A DNA stretch of 64,000 nt, from positions 1,490,001 through 1,554,000 of the forward strand of contig NZ_SSBQ01000002.1 in assembly GCF_004795255.1 (NCBI RefSeq), in the 5' to 3' direction. Numbering within the stretch: position 1 is the first letter of the stretch; the number at the start of each line of letters is the position of its first letter. The stretch is from Streptomyces sp. RKND-216. GTDB taxonomy: Bacteria > Actinomycetota > Actinomycetes > Streptomycetales > Streptomycetaceae. The notes beneath the pieces are model-generated. The model searched no databases. It had not been told where the DNA came from and worked only from the letters and a program-made list of their open reading frames with translations. A program made the translations under genes and the position numbers. Below, piece after piece: positions 6,919 to 20,108 of this stretch.

Positions 6919-9495
6919 TCACCGCAGGAGGACGCCTCCCGCTCCGCCGGTCCCGGCCTCGTCCGGCGGGGCGGCGGTCAGGCCGAGTTCGGCCGGTCCG
7001 GACAGCAACGGGTGCGCGGGCAGGACCCGCACCGTGTAGCCGAACGACCCGGTGCGGTCCAGCGCCAGCGGCCCCTCGTACAGCCACCGGCCCTCCAGGT
7101 CCGGGCCGGTGCCCGGCTTGAGCACCACGCGCACGGCGTCCGCACCGGCAAGGGCGTCCGACTCGTCCACCCGGCCGGCGACGGCCTGCACCTCGACCTC
7201 GTCCGGGGTCAGCGCCCCCAGGGCCACCCGCACCCGCACGGTCAGCGAGCTGCCCAGCTCCAGCGAGGCGCCCTCCACCCCGGCGCCGGCGTGCTCGACC
7301 CGGTCCACGGCGACCCGCGGCCACTCCTCCCGCACCCGGGACTTCCAGGCCGCCAGCCGTCCGGCGGCCGTGCCGTCCAGGTTCCGGTGGGCGCGCGCGG
7401 CCGGGGCGTAGAGCCGTTCCACGTACTCGCGGACCATACGGTCGGCCGGGACCTTCGGCGCGAGGCGGCGCAGCGTCTGCCGCACCCTCTCGATCCACCG
7501 CTCGGGCAGTTCGCCGCCGTTGACGCCCCGGTCGTAGAAGCACGGCGCGACATGGTCCTGGACGAGCCGGTAGAGTGCGGCGGCCTCAATGTCGTCCCGC
7601 CGGGTCTGGTCCGCGGCGGCCAAGCCGTCGGCGGTGGGCACCGCCCAGCCGAAGTCCGGCTCGAACCACTCGTCCCACCAGCCGTCCAGCACCGAGAGGT
7701 TGAGGCAGCCGTTCAGCGCGGCCTTCATGCCGGAGGTGCCGCACGCCTCCAGCGGGCGCAGCGGGTTGTTCAGCCACACGTCGCAGCCGTGGTAGAGCTT
7801 GCGCGCCATGGCCATGCCGTAGTCCGGCAGGAAGACGACGCGGTGCCGTACCGCCGGGTCGTCGGCGAAGCGGACCAGCTCCTGGATGAGCCGCTTCCCG
7901 CCGTCGTCCGCCGGGTGCGCCTTGCCCGCGACGACGATCTGCACGGGACGGGTGGGGTGCAGCAGGAGTTCCGTGAGCCGGTCGGGGTCGCGCAGCATGA
8001 GGGTGAGCCGCTTGTAGGAGGGGACGCGGCGGGCGAAGCCGATGGTGAGCACGTCCGGGTCGAGCACGCCGTCGATCCAGCCCAGTTCGGCCCGGGCGGC
8101 GCCGCGCTGGCGGCAGGAGGCGTGCAGCCGGGTGCGCACCTCGTGCACGAGCTGCTCGCGCAGGGTGCGGCGCAGTTCCCACAGTTCGGCGTCCGTGAGC
8201 CGGTGTGCGTCGCGCGGCACCTCCGGGGCGGTCCAGGTGGGGGCGTGGACGCCGTTGGTGACGGAGGTGATGGGCACCTCCGCCGGGTCGAAGCCGGGCC
8301 AGAGGCCGGCGAACATCTCCCGGCTGACCCGCCCGTGCAGGGTGGACACGCCGTTGGCGCGCTGGGCGAGGCGCAGGCCCATCACGGCCATGTTGAACAG
8401 CGTGGGGTCGCCACCGTCGTAGGTCTCCCGGCCGAGGGCGAGCACCGCCTGCGCGTCGATGCCGGGGAGTTCGCCGTCGTCGCCGAAGTGGCGGGCGACC
8501 AGGTCGCGGTCGAAGCGGTCGATGCCCGCCGGGACGGGCGTGTGGGTGGTGAAGACGGTGCCGGCCCGCACGGTCTCCAGGGCGGCGTCGAAGGCTGAGC
8601 CCTCGTGGGCGAGTTCGTGGATGCGTTCCAGGCCGAGGAACCCGGCGTGGCCCTCGTTGGTGTGGAACACCTCGGGCGCCGGGTGGCCAGTGAGCCGGCA
8701 GTACGCGCGCACGGCGCGCACCCCGCCGATGCCGAGCAGCATCTCCTGGAGCAGCCGGTGTTCGCTGCCGCCGCCGTAGAGCCGGTCGGTGACCTCGCGT
8801 TCGGCGGCGCCGTTCTCCTCCACGTCGGAATCGAGCAGCAGCAGCGGCACCCGGCCGACGCGCGCCAGCCGGACGTACGCGTGCAGGGACCTCCCGCCGG
8901 GCAGCGCGAGCGCGACCCCGACCGCCGTGCCGTCCTCCTCGCGCAGCAGTTCCAGGGGCAGCTCGTCGGGGTCGAGCACCGGGTAGTGCTCCTGCTGCCA
9001 GCCCTCGCGGGACAGGGACTGCCGGAAGTAGCCGTGCCGGTAGAGCAGCCCCACGCCGATCAGCGGCAGGCCGAGGTCGCTGGCCGCCTTCAGGTGGTCG
9101 CCGGCGAGGATGCCGAGGCCGCCGGAGTACTGCGGCAGGGCACTGGTGATGCCGAACTCGGGCGAGAAGTAGGCGACGGCGCGGGGCAGTTCGTCGCCGG
9201 CCCGCTGGTACCAGCGGGGTTCGGTGAGGTAGTCGTGCAGGTCCCCGGCGACGACGGCCAGCCGGCGCAGGAAGCCCCGGTCGGCGGCCAGTTCCTCCAG
9301 CCGCGCGGTGGGCACGGCGCCCAGCAGGCGCACCGGGTCGCCTCCCACGGCCTCCCAGCTGTCCGGGGCGGCGGCCCGGAACAGCGCACGGGTCTCCGCG
9401 TGCCAGGACCAGCGCAGGTTGCGGGCGAGGTCGTGCAGCGGAGCGAGCGGCTCGGGGAGGACGGGACGTACCGAAAAGCGACGGATTGCCTTCAC
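6919..9495 (-). CDS. glgP: Alpha-glucan (glycogen/maltodextrin) phosphorylase
   Basis: 858 aa from a GTG at 9495 (protein start VKAIRRFSVRPVL); the open frame runs further upstream but is non-coding there. It belongs to the compact actinobacterial/Thermotoga-type GT35 phosphorylases. Visible features are LRWSWHAETRALFR near the N-terminus, AYFSPEFGITSALPQYSGGL, HTHTPVPAGIDRF-like donor-site residues (seen as FTTHTPVPAG), the RRVPSYKR segment and the PLP site ACGTSGMKAALNG, where Lys591 should form the Schiff base. It releases glucose-1-phosphate from alpha-1,4-glucan, opposite in direction to the adjacent GlgE route. It is downstream of phoD on the same strand, separated by a strong hairpin, and convergent with lysR. 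Confidence 0.93.
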   Translation of the reverse strand: MKAIRRFSVRPVLPEPLAPLHDLARNLRWSWHAETRALFRAAAPDSWEAVGGDPVRLLGAVPTARLEELAADRGFLRRLAVVAGDLHDYLTEPRWYQRAGDELPRAVAYFSPEFGITSALPQYSGGLGILAGDHLKAASDLGLPLIGVGLLYRHGYFRQSLSREGWQQEHYPVLDPDELPLELLREEDGTAVGVALALPGGRSLHAYVRLARVGRVPLLLLDSDVEENGAAEREVTDRLYGGGSEHRLLQEMLLGIGGVRAVRAYCRLTGHPAPEVFHTNEGHAGFLGLERIHELAHEGSAFDAALETVRAGTVFTTHTPVPAGIDRFDRDLVARHFGDDGELPGIDAQAVLALGRETYDGGDPTLFNMAVMGLRLAQRANGVSTLHGRVSREMFAGLWPGFDPAEVPITSVTNGVHAPTWTAPEVPRDAHRLTDAELWELRRTLREQLVHEVRTRLHASCRQRGAARAELGWIDGVLDPDVLTIGFARRVPSYKRLTLMLRDPDRLTELLLHPTRPVQIVVAGKAHPADDGGKRLIQELVRFADDPAVRHRVVFLPDYGMAMARKLYHGCDVWLNNPLRPLEACGTSGMKAALNGCLNLSVLDGWWDEWFEPDFGWAVPTADGLAAADQTRRDDIEAAALYRLVQDHVAPCFYDRGVNGGELPERWIERVRQTLRRLAPKVPADRMVREYVERLYAPAARAHRNLDGTAAGRLAAWKSRVREEWPRVAVDRVEHAGAGVEGASLELGSSLTVRVRVALGALTPDEVEVQAVAGRVDESDALAGADAVRVVLKPGTGPDLEGRWLYEGPLALDRTGSFGYTVRVLPAHPLLSGPAELGLTAAPPDEAGTGGAGGVLLR

Positions 9496-9564
9496 GGAGG
9501 CGACGGTACCGGGCGGGCGGCGGCGTTCCCCGGACCGAAGCGGGCCGTTCGAGTGATGCTGCGC

Positions 9565-9592
9565 GGCGGTCCGCCCCGCGGGGCGGACCGCC
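9565..9592 (-). terminator. Hairpin terminator between phoD and glgP
   Basis: A perfect 28-bp palindrome (13-bp arms around GC) begins within 10 bp of the phoD stop. It likely ends phoD transcription and limits readthrough into glgP. Confidence 0.65.
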
Positions 9593-9599
9593 GTGCGGG

Positions 9600-11204
9600 T
9601 CAGGCCGGCTGGGCGCCGGGGCGGCCGTTCTCGACGACCCAGCGGGCGCGGGTGCGCACGGGTGCGCCCGGCCGGGAGACGTAGTCGACGACGCGGTTCT
9701 CGGCCGTCCACTCGGAGGGGGTGACGGTGTTCCGGACATAGCCGCGGTTGCGGTTGAGGAACTTGATGTGCGGGTTCTCGGCGAGCTGGATCGGGTCGTT
9801 CGGCCCCTGCTCGGAGCCGTCGCCACCGCTGCTGATGGAGGTGCCGACGAGCTCGGTGGCGACGGTGGCGGAGGCCGGGTCGTCGAAGTCCGCCTTGACG
9901 TCGTTGACGTAGTTGGCGTGCACGTCGCCGGTGATGATCACCGGGTTTGAGGTGCCGGCGGCGGTGAAGTGGTCGCGGACGGCCTCGCGTTCGGCGAAGT
10001 AGTTGTCCCAGGCGTCGTTGCTGAAGTCGGTGGCGGAGCCGGAGGCGAAGTCGCGCTGGGAGAAGAAGACCTGCTGGGCGAGGACGTTCCAGCGGGCCGT
10101 GCGGCCGGCCAGGTTGTCGAGCAGCCAGCCCCGCTGGCGTGCCCCGAGGAGGGAGCGGGAGGGGTCCGTGCGGTCGACGTCCTCGACCTGGTCGTCGCGG
10201 TACTGGCGGGTGTCCAGCAGGTGGAAGTCCATCAGGTCGCCGAACTGCATCCGGCGGAACATCTGCACGTCCGGACCGTGCGGGCGCTGAGCGCGGCGCA
10301 GCGGCATGTGTTCGTAGTACGCCTGGAAGGCGCGGGCGCGGCGGCGCAGGAATTCCTCGGGGTCGGTGTCCGGGTCGGAATCGTCGCCGGCCCAGTTGTT
10401 CTCCACCTCGTGGTCGTCGAAGACGGCCATCCACGGGTGGGCGGCGTGCGAGGCCTGGAGGTCGGTGTCGGTCTTGTACTGGGCGTGGCGTATCCGGTAC
10501 TCGGCCAGCGACCAGGTCTCGCCTGCGGGGACGTGGCCACGGCCGAGGGTGCCCTGGGCGGGGCCCTCGTAGATGTAGTCGCCGAGGAACGCGACCAGGT
10601 CCAGGTCCTCCTCGGCGAGGTGGGCGTGGGCGGTGTAGTAGCCGTCGGGGTAGTTCTGGCAGCTGGTGAACGCGAAGCGGAAGCGGTTCACGCGCTGTCC
10701 GCGCCCGGGAGCGGTGCGGGTGCGTCCGACCGGGCTGAGTTCGAGTCCGGCGCGGAAGCGGTAGAAGTACTCCCGGCCCGGGCGCAGTCCTCCGACCTCG
10801 ACGTGCACCGCGTGGCCGGAGGAGGGACGGGCCAGCTCCACGCCGACTCTGACGATGCGGCGGAAACGCTCGTCCTCGGCCACCTGCCAGAGGACCGGTG
10901 CGGGACGGTCGGGCATGCCGCCGAGTCCGTCGGCGGCGAGCGGGTCCGGAGCGAGGCGCGTCCACAGCACGACACTGTCCGGATGCGGTTCCCCGGAGGC
11001 GACGCCGAGCGTGAACGGATCGCGTATGCGGCGCTCCGCGGCGGGCGCGGCGGCCCACGCGGTGGAGGTGCCGAGGGCGGAGGCGGCGAGGACGCCCGCG
11101 CCGACGGCGCCGGCCGTCAGCATGTTCCGCCGGGTGACCGCGGGGAAGGTCCGGGCCGGTCCGGAGGTGGACCGGGGAGAGGATGCCGAGCCGGTGACAG
11201 ACAT
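9600..11204 (-). CDS. phoD: PhoD-family alkaline phosphatase/phosphodiesterase, Tat-exported
   Basis: 534 aa. A twin-arginine signal is clear: TRRNMLTAGAVGAGVLAASA (Arg25-Arg26) with AWAAAP as probable cleavage region. The mature protein has an N-terminal Fn3-like domain (FTLGVASGEPHPDSVVLWTR) and the PhoD metallophosphatase core: TSCQNYPDGYYTAH, LVAFLGDYIYEG, FDDHEVENNWAGD and IITGDVHANY, which supply Fe/Ca ligands. PhoD is secreted to hydrolyse phosphomonoesters and diesters during phosphate starvation. It is divergent from glgE across a 470-bp gap. A PHO-box control would be expected from the family but I did not identify one convincingly. The start has GAAGGG 6 nt upstream. Confidence 0.95.
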   Translation of the reverse strand: MSVTGSASSPRSTSGPARTFPAVTRRNMLTAGAVGAGVLAASALGTSTAWAAAPAAERRIRDPFTLGVASGEPHPDSVVLWTRLAPDPLAADGLGGMPDRPAPVLWQVAEDERFRRIVRVGVELARPSSGHAVHVEVGGLRPGREYFYRFRAGLELSPVGRTRTAPGRGQRVNRFRFAFTSCQNYPDGYYTAHAHLAEEDLDLVAFLGDYIYEGPAQGTLGRGHVPAGETWSLAEYRIRHAQYKTDTDLQASHAAHPWMAVFDDHEVENNWAGDDSDPDTDPEEFLRRRARAFQAYYEHMPLRRAQRPHGPDVQMFRRMQFGDLMDFHLLDTRQYRDDQVEDVDRTDPSRSLLGARQRGWLLDNLAGRTARWNVLAQQVFFSQRDFASGSATDFSNDAWDNYFAEREAVRDHFTAAGTSNPVIITGDVHANYVNDVKADFDDPASATVATELVGTSISSGGDGSEQGPNDPIQLAENPHIKFLNRNRGYVRNTVTPSEWTAENRVVDYVSRPGAPVRTRARWVVENGRPGAQPA

Positions 11205-11674
11205 GCGCAGCCCTTCGGTTGTGGGGTCGGGCGGGCCGCCACCCGGTGCGCGGCGGGGCCCGCGCCATCAGGCCACGCGCACCTGACTCCCCCGCCACGG
11301 ACGCGTGAACGGGCGCCCTCGACCTGGCTGCGTTCGCCTTACGCCCCGCGTTACGCACTTCGTGCCGCAAGAGGTGATTTCCGGACGAGATGAAGAGAAG
11401 AGGGTTTCGGGGTTTGTTTCGCCGTGTGTCCGGACTCCGGGCACCGCGCCCGGCTGGAGGCGCGCCCACCTCCGCGCCGGATCCGCCGTACGCACGGCGA
11501 CACCGCCGGCCGCCGACACCCATCGGAGGCCGTACACCCGTCCAGGCCAGGGCGGGATACCTCGACCGGGTGAAGCGGTGGCGCACGGGAAGGCGCGCAA
11601 CCTTCGCGAGTCGGGCGAAGCGGATAGAAAGAGCAGATGCCCGCCCGCCTCCCGCACATCTCCCAGGTGAGCCC
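11205..11674. other. 470-bp divergent intergenic region phoD/glgE
   Basis: No convincing gene. The short open frames here lack family features and ribosome sites. An island around 11340-11420 is poorer in GC than the rest of the window and may hold promoters for the two divergent genes. No clear repeat or tRNA seen. Confidence 0.5.
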
Positions 11675-13725
11675 ATGATCGGTCGCATCCCCGTGCTGGA
11701 CGTCCAGCCCCTCGTCGACGGCGGGCGGCGGCCCGCGAAGGCGGTGGTGGGCGAGACGTTCACCGTGTCCGCCACGGTCTTCCGCGAGGGGCACGACGCC
11801 GTCGGAGCCAACGTCGTGCTCCGCGATCCGGCCGGCAGACAGGTGCCGTGGACGCCGATGCGGGAACTGTCCCCCGGCAGCGACCGGTGGGGTGCCGAGG
11901 TCACCCCGGACGCCGAGGGCCGGTGGACGTACATGGTCGAGGCGTGGAGCGACCCGGTGGAGACCTGGCGCCGCTACGCGCGCGTGAAGGTGCCCGCCGT
12001 CCTCGACGTCGAACTGACCCTGTCCGAGGGCGCGGAGCTGCACGAGCGGGCAGCGGCCGGGGTGCCGAAGAACGACGGGCGCTCGGTGGTGCTCGCCGCC
12101 GTGGACGCGATGCGGGACGCGAAACGGTCCGGTGCCGCACGGCTGGCCGCCGCGCTCGCCCCCGAGGTGACGGCCGTGCTCGCCCGGCACCCGCTGCGCG
12201 AACTCGTCACCTCCTCCCTCTCCCATGCCCTCCAGGTGGAGCGGCGGCGGGCGCTGTACGGCTCGTGGTACGAGCTGTTCCCCCGCTCGGAGGGAGCGGT
12301 CGTGCGGGACGGACTGCCGCCCGTGACGGGGACGTTCCGCACCGCCGCCGACCGGCTGCCCGCCATCGCCGCGATGGGCTTCGACGTCGTCTACCTGCCG
12401 CCGGTCCACCCCATCGGCAGGTCGCACCGCAAGGGCCCGGACAACGCGCTGACCGCCGGTCCGCACGACGTCGGCTCCCCGTGGGCGATCGGCTCGGCCG
12501 AGGGCGGCCACGACGCGCTCCACCCCGACCTGGGCACCTTCGCGGACTTCGACCACTTCCTGCAGCGGGCCCGGGAGCTGCGCATGGAGGTGGCACTGGA
12601 CTTCGCGCTCCAGTGCTCCCCGGACCACCCCTGGGTGCGCAAGCACCCGCAGTGGTTCCGGCACCGCGGCGACGGCACCATCGCCTACGCCGAGAACCCG
12701 CCGAAGAAGTACCAGGACATCTACCCGCTCGCGTTCGACGTCGACTTCCGCGGCCTGGTCCGCGAGACGCTGCGCGTGCTCCGCTTCTGGATGGAGCACG
12801 GGGTGCGGATCTTCCGGGTGGACAACCCGCACACCAAGCCGGTGGTGTTCTGGGAGAAGGTCATCGGCGACATCAACCGCACCGACCCGGACGTGATCTT
12901 CCTGGCCGAGGCGTTCACCCGGCCCGCGATGATGCGGACGCTGGCGAAGGTCGGGTTCCAGCAGTCGTACACCTACTTCACCTGGCGCAACGACAAGCAG
13001 GAGCTGACGGACTACCTCACCGAACTCTCCGGCGAGACGGCCGCCTACATGCGGCCCAACTTCTTCGTGAACACGCCGGACATCCTGCACGCCTACCTGC
13101 AGGACGGCGGCCGCGCCGCCTTCGAGGTGCGGGCCGTGCTGGCCGCCACCCTCTCCCCCACCTGGGGCGTCTACGCAGGCTACGAGCTGTGCGAGAACAC
13201 CCCGGCGGCGGACGGCAGCGAGGAGTACCTGAACTCGGAGAAGTACCAGCTGCGTCCGCGCGACTGGGACGCCGCCGAGCGGTCGGGCCGCAGCATCTCC
13301 CCGCTGATCACCACCCTCAACCGGCTGCGCCGCCGCCACCCCGCGCTCCAGCAGCTGCGTTCGCTGCACTTCCACGAGACGGACAACCCGCACGTGATCG
13401 CGTTCTCGAAGCGTGCGGGCGGCTCGCCGCACGGCCACCACCACGGCCGCGAGAACGCCCCCGCCGACACCGTCCTCGTCGTGGTCAATCTTGATCCGCA
13501 CCACACCCACGAGGCGACGGTGTCGTTGGACACGGCGACTCTCGGCCTCCCGTCCGCGCAAGTCGGCGACGGATCCGGGACCTTCCCGGTGCGCGACGAG
13601 CTCACCGGAGAGACCTACCACTGGGGCAGCGAGAACTACGTGCGTCTGGAACCGGGCCAGGACCCGGCGCCGGCGCACGTCTTCGCGCTGCGACCGTCCC
13701 CATCGACCGGAGGGTCACCCACCAC

Positions 13726-13729
<4 letters not shown>
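11675..13729 (+). CDS. glgE: Alpha-1,4-glucan:maltose-1-phosphate maltosyltransferase
   Basis: 684 aa, GH13 subfamily 3. GlgE adds maltosyl units from alpha-maltose-1-phosphate to alpha-glucan. The start ATG at 11675 is preceded by AGGTGA, and the next residues ([23 protein letters not shown]) match the N-terminus of the Streptomyces enzyme. Catalytic residues are visible: nucleophile Asp383 in [12 protein letters not shown] and acid/base Glu412 in FLAEAFTRP, spaced 29 residues as in S. coelicolor GlgE (D394/E423). [16 protein letters not shown] is also conserved. A His-rich insert (HGHHHGR) near residue 587 is local. The end overlaps treS by 4 bp (ATGA), so the two are coupled. Confidence 0.96.
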
Positions 13730-15522
<1,793 letters not shown>

Positions 15523-15532
15523 CGCCCCTCCC

Positions 15533-15570
15533 CCTGCCCGCCCGGCGCCACCGCGCGCCGGGCGGGCAGG
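15533..15570 (+). terminator. Hairpin after treS (terminator or attenuator)
   Basis: Perfect 16-bp stem (15533-15548 with 15555-15570) and a 6-nt loop start 10 bp after the treS stop. No U tract, as usual in Streptomyces. It may separate glgE-treS from mak-glgB or trim readthrough. Confidence 0.6.
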
Positions 15571-15690
15571 GCCACCGGCGTCACCCGCTTGCCGGACACG
15601 CACCCGCGACACGGCCCGGCACCTCCGAACCGCCCAGACGGCAATCCGGGACACTCGGCGTACCTTTCGTGCACCGGGGAAAGGACGGTC

Positions 15691-17196
15691 ATGTCGGAAA
15701 GATCCCTGCCTCTCGCCGCCGCCGCGGCCGCCCCGGCCGCGCCGCGTGAGCGGGGCACCGCCCTGCTGCGGTCGCTGACCCCCCTGCTCGCCGAGTGGCT
15801 GCCCCGGCAGCGCTGGTTCGCCGGCAAGGGCCGTCCGCCCGGCGACCTCACCCTCGTCTCGGCCACGGAACTCCTGCCCGTTCCCGGCACCGACGGCACC
15901 GCCGCGAACGCCGACGGCGGAATCGATCCCGCACCCGCCGGCCTGCTGCACCTGCTGGTCCGCACTCGCAGCGGCCCTTCCGCAGCCGACCGGACCGTCG
16001 ACTGCTACCAACTCCTCCTCGGCGTACGGGCGGTACTACCGCCCGACCTCGCGCCGGCCCACATCGGCACCCCTGCGGCGGGCCCGCTGCGCGGCCGTAC
16101 CGTCTACGAGGCGCTGCACGACCCGCGCCTCGCCGGCGTACTGCTGGAACGGCTGCGCAGCCCCGGGCGGCTGGGCCCGCTGCGCTTCACCCACAGAGCC
16201 TCCGGCGCGGTGATCCCCGCCGACCTGCCCGCCCGGCTGCTGACCGCCGAACAGTCCAACTCCTCAGTCGTGTACGGCTCCTCGCACATCCTCAAGCTGT
16301 TCCGCCGCGTCGGGCACGGCGTGAACCCCGACCTGGAGCTGCCGCTCGCGCTCGCCCGCCACGGCTGCGACCGGGTGCCGGCGCCGACCGCCTGGTTCGA
16401 GGCCGAGCCGGAGACCGGGCGCAGCCCGGGTCTGACCCTGGGTGTGCTCCAACCATTCCTGCCCGGCAGCGGCGACGGCTGGCAACTCGCGCTCCGCACC
16501 CTCACCGCTCGCGCCGACTTCACCGGCGCCGCCCACGGCCTCGGCCGGGCGACCGCCGAGGTGCACGCCGGGCTGGCCTCGGCCCTGCCCACCACGGTCC
16601 TGCGACGGCCGCAACTCCTGCGCCTGGCGGAGTCGATGACCGAACGACTGAACCACGCTGTCGGCGCCGTGACGGCGCTGCGCCCGTACCGCGACGGGCT
16701 GCGGGAGGCGTACGGTGCCCTCGCCGACCTGGCCCGCCGCGGCCAGACCCGGCTCGCCCAGCGCATCCACGGCGACCTCCACCTCGGGCAGGCCCTGCAC
16801 ACCCCGGCCGACGACCGGTGGACGCTGATCGACTTCGAGGGCGAGCCCGCCCGCCCCCTCGCTGAGCGGCGGCGCGCGCAGCCCGTCGTCCGGGACGTCG
16901 CCGGGATGCTGCGGTCCTTCGACTACGCGGCCTGCCACCCGCGCGGCTCCCGCGCCACCTGCGACGACGACGGCTGGGCCCAGGACTGGGCCGCCGCCAA
17001 CCGCGCCGCCTACTGCGAGGGCTACGCCGCGGTCTCCGGTACGGACCCGCGCGAGGACGCGGCGCTGCTGCGCGCCTTCGAGACCGACAAAGCGGTCTAC
17101 GAGGTGCTGTACGAGGCGCGGCACCGGCCCGCCTGGCTACCCGTCCCCATGTCCGCCGTCCGCCGCCTCGCCGCCGCGCCCGCCGACCGCCGGTGA
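15691..17196 (+). CDS. mak: Maltokinase (Pep2-type), makes maltose-1-phosphate
   Basis: 501 aa aminoglycoside-phosphotransferase-fold kinase. It phosphorylates maltose from TreS to give the GlgE donor. Visible features: N-terminal cap with [20 protein letters not shown], hinge/ATP region [20 protein letters not shown], catalytic loop [12 protein letters not shown] (Asp of HGDLH) and the Mg site [16 protein letters not shown]. The start ATG at 15691 has an AAGGA site 5 nt upstream; an in-frame ATG at 15589 lies inside non-coding-like sequence. Between treS and glgB on the same strand; the symbol pep2 is used in some Streptomyces annotations. Confidence 0.93.
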   Translation: MSERSLPLAAAAAAPAAPRERGTALLRSLTPLLAEWLPRQRWFAGKGRPPGDLTLVSATELLPVPGTDGTAANADGGIDPAPAGLLHLLVRTRSGPSAADRTVDCYQLLLGVRAVLPPDLAPAHIGTPAAGPLRGRTVYEALHDPRLAGVLLERLRSPGRLGPLRFTHRASGAVIPADLPARLLTAEQSNSSVVYGSSHILKLFRRVGHGVNPDLELPLALARHGCDRVPAPTAWFEAEPETGRSPGLTLGVLQPFLPGSGDGWQLALRTLTARADFTGAAHGLGRATAEVHAGLASALPTTVLRRPQLLRLAESMTERLNHAVGAVTALRPYRDGLREAYGALADLARRGQTRLAQRIHGDLHLGQALHTPADDRWTLIDFEGEPARPLAERRRAQPVVRDVAGMLRSFDYAACHPRGSRATCDDDGWAQDWAAANRAAYCEGYAAVSGTDPREDAALLRAFETDKAVYEVLYEARHRPAWLPVPMSAVRRLAAAPADRR

Positions 17197-17392
17197 GCGA
17201 GCCGCCGTGCGGCACGGGACCGGGCCGTGGCGTGGCGGCACAGCGCCGGGGACGCCGACGCGGGGACCGGACGCGTCCGGACCCCGCACACGTCGGCAGG
17301 GCGGGACGGCAGGCGGGGGGCTGGGGCGACGTTCCCACCGCATCGATTTCCGTCGCACGCACCAGCACCCACCCCGTATCGGAGGACGATCC

Positions 17393-20080
17393 GTGAGCTT
17401 CCATCCCGACGACCCGGCCGCCACCACGCCCGGCCGCCACGGGCCGCCCCCGCGCGGCGGTGACGCGGGCAACCCGGCGACGGAGGCCGACGCCCGACGT
17501 CGGGCGGGCCGCGAGCCCGCCCACGTCACGGCCAGCGGTGGCCGGCCGGCCGCCGGCACCTCCACTGAGGCCTTCCTGCTGCCCTCGACCGAGTGCGAAC
17601 CGCCGCGCGGCGGGCCCGCGCACGATGCGGCGCGGCACGGCGTGTCCGGGCAGGGCTCGCTCTTCGCCGCGGCTCCGGCTGCCGCCGAGGCCACCACCCG
17701 CGACGGCGGCCCGGAGGCGTCGGGGCACACCGCCCCGGACGTCGTGCGGCACGCGACGCCCGCGACTCGGTCGGCGGCCACCGCGCCGCCCGCCACACCG
17801 CCGCCCGCCGCCGATCCGTCGGCGCAGGGCACGGCCACGGAGCCGGGCAGCTCACCCCGCACCGCGCGGAGCGCGCACGGCGTGCGGGTCCCCGAGCCGC
17901 TCGGGGAGGAGGACCGGCGGCGGCTGCTGGAGGGACGCCATCACGACCCGCACGCCCTCCTCGGCGCCCACCCCGGCCCCGGCGGCGTGGTCCTGAGGAC
18001 CCTCCGGCCCTGCGCGCGCAGCGTCACCGTCGTCGCGGAGGGCCTGTGCGCGGAGCTGCACCACGAGGGCGACGGCCTGTTCGCCGGGCTGCTCCCGGTG
18101 GCGGAGATCCCCTCCTACGCACTCACCGTCCGCTACGCCTCCGGGGATGCCGGCGGGCCGGACCGGGAGGTGCGGGTCGAGGACCCGTACCGCTTCCTGC
18201 CTTCGCTCGGCGCACTGGACCTGCACCTCTTCTCGGAGGGCCGCCACGAGGAGCTGTGGCGCGCCCTCGGCGCCCACCCCATGGCGCACGACGGCGTTAC
18301 GGGCACCCGGTTCACCGTGTGGGCGCCGAACGCGCAGGGGGTGCGGCTCGCGGGGGACTTCACCCACTGGGATGGGGCGCAGTACCCGATGCGTTCGCTC
18401 GGCTCCAGCGGCGTGTGGGAGCTGTTCGTGCCGGGGCTCGGCGAGGGCGCGCTGTACAAGTTCGAGATCACCGGCCCGGACGGGCACCGTTCGCTGCGCG
18501 CCGACCCGATGGCGCGGCGCACCGAGTGCCCGCCCGCGACCGCGTCCGTGGTCACCGCCTCGCAGCACGAGTGGCAGGACGCGGCATGGATGGAGCGGCG
18601 GGCGGGCCGGGAGTGGCACGCCTCGCCGCTGTCCGTCTACGAGGTGCACCTGCCGTCCTGGCGCCCGGGACTGACCTACCGGGAGCTGGCCGAACAGCTC
18701 CCCGCCTACGTCAAGGACCTCGGCTTCACGCACGTGGAGTTCATGCCCGCCGCCGAGCACCCCTTCGGCGGCTCGTGGGGATACCAGGTGACCGGCTTCT
18801 ACGCGCCGACGGCGCGGCTGGGCACGCCGGACGACTTCCGGCATCTGGTCGACGCACTGCATGCGGCCGGTATCGGCGTGCTGATGGACTGGGTGGCCGC
18901 GCACTTCCCCAAGGACGACTGGGCGCTCGCCCGCTTCGACGGCACGCCCCTGTACGAGCCGGCCGACCCTGCCCGGGCCGAGCACCCGGACTGGGGAACG
19001 CTGGAGTTCGACTACGGGCGCCGGGAGGTCCGCAACTTCCTGGTGGCCAACGCGCTGTACTGGTGCGAGGAGTTCCACATCGACGGGCTCCGGGTCGACG
19101 CCGTCGCCTCCATGCTTTACCTCGACTACTCGCGCGAGGACGGCCGGTGGTCGCCGAACGCGCACGGCGGGCGGGAGAACCTGGACGCGGTGGCGTTCCT
19201 CCAGGAGATGAATGCGACGCTGTACCGGCGCTGCCCGGGCGTCCTCACCATGGCCGAGGAGTCCACCGCCTGGGACGGTGTCACCCGCGCCACCCACCAC
19301 GACGGGCTCGGCTTCGGCTTCAAGTGGAACATGGGCTGGATGCACGACTCGCTGGTCTACATGTCCAAGGACCCGGTGCACCGGCGCTACCACCACGACG
19401 ACATGACGTTCTCCATGGTCTACGCCTACTCGGAGAACTACGTGCTGCCCATCTCGCACGACGAGGTCGTGCACGGCAAGCAGGCGCTGGTGTCCAAGAT
19501 GCCCGGCGACTGGTGGCAGCGGCGCGCCAACCACCGCGCCTACCTCGGCTTCATGTGGGGGCACCCCGGCAAGCAACTGCTTTTCATGGGACAGGAGTTC
19601 GCGCAGGGCGGCGAGTGGTCGGAGGCCGACGGCCCGGACTGGTGGCTGCTGGACCCGGCGTACGAGGCGGAGCCCGACCACCGGGGAGTGCGCGATCTGG
19701 TGCGCGATCTGAACGGGCGCTACGCGGAGACGCCCGCGCTGTGGCAGCGCGACACCGACCCAGGAGGCTTCTCGTGGATCGACGGCGGCGCACGGGACGA
19801 CAACGTCTTCGCATTCCTCCGGTACGACGCGGCGGGGCGCCCGCTGGCCGTCGTGTCCCACATGTCGCCGGTGGTGCGGAAGGACTTCCGCATCGGGGTC
19901 CCCCCGACCCCGGAGGGCACCTGGACGGAGACGCTGAACACCGACGCCTTCGATTACGGAGGCTCCGGCCTCCACAACTCCGGGCTGCTCACCCCCGAGC
20001 CCGTCGCGGCGCACGGCCACCCCGTGTCCCTCACGCTCACGCTCCCCCCGCTGGCCACCCTCTGGCTGCGCCCCGGCTGA
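17393..20080 (+). CDS. glgB: 1,4-alpha-glucan branching enzyme with long N-terminal extension
   Basis: 895 aa from a GTG with a near-perfect GGAGG 7 nt upstream. About 165 N-terminal residues are Pro/Ala/Thr-rich and look disordered. The enzyme proper starts at [20 protein letters not shown], with the N-terminal beta-sandwich, CBM48 ([19 protein letters not shown]) and GH13 barrel. Catalytic residues are Asp569 in [17 protein letters not shown] and Glu622 in [21 protein letters not shown] and the [12 protein letters not shown] motif are typical of GlgB. It introduces alpha-1,6 branches into the GlgE product and completes the pathway. The upstream 196 bp gap shows no gene. Confidence 0.95.
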   Translation: MSFHPDDPAATTPGRHGPPPRGGDAGNPATEADARRRAGREPAHVTASGGRPAAGTSTEAFLLPSTECEPPRGGPAHDAARHGVSGQGSLFAAAPAAAEATTRDGGPEASGHTAPDVVRHATPATRSAATAPPATPPPAADPSAQGTATEPGSSPRTARSAHGVRVPEPLGEEDRRRLLEGRHHDPHALLGAHPGPGGVVLRTLRPCARSVTVVAEGLCAELHHEGDGLFAGLLPVAEIPSYALTVRYASGDAGGPDREVRVEDPYRFLPSLGALDLHLFSEGRHEELWRALGAHPMAHDGVTGTRFTVWAPNAQGVRLAGDFTHWDGAQYPMRSLGSSGVWELFVPGLGEGALYKFEITGPDGHRSLRADPMARRTECPPATASVVTASQHEWQDAAWMERRAGREWHASPLSVYEVHLPSWRPGLTYRELAEQLPAYVKDLGFTHVEFMPAAEHPFGGSWGYQVTGFYAPTARLGTPDDFRHLVDALHAAGIGVLMDWVAAHFPKDDWALARFDGTPLYEPADPARAEHPDWGTLEFDYGRREVRNFLVANALYWCEEFHIDGLRVDAVASMLYLDYSREDGRWSPNAHGGRENLDAVAFLQEMNATLYRRCPGVLTMAEESTAWDGVTRATHHDGLGFGFKWNMGWMHDSLVYMSKDPVHRRYHHDDMTFSMVYAYSENYVLPISHDEVVHGKQALVSKMPGDWWQRRANHRAYLGFMWGHPGKQLLFMGQEFAQGGEWSEADGPDWWLLDPAYEAEPDHRGVRDLVRDLNGRYAETPALWQRDTDPGGFSWIDGGARDDNVFAFLRYDAAGRPLAVVSHMSPVVRKDFRIGVPPTPEGTWTETLNTDAFDYGGSGLHNSGLLTPEPVAAHGHPVSLTLTLPPLATLWLRPG

Positions 20081-20108
20081 GCCGCCGCTCTCCCCCGCTC
20101 CACCCCGT

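Noticed and set aside
11205..11674. Small genes in the phoD/glgE gap
   Set aside because: Open frames there have no ribosome site, no family pattern and biased shadow composition.
6919..11934. A single minus-strand open frame of 1671 codons
   Set aside because: Only the part from 9495 down shows family features (GlgP). The rest runs through phoD in another frame and the phoD/glgE gap, and is an artefact of high GC content.
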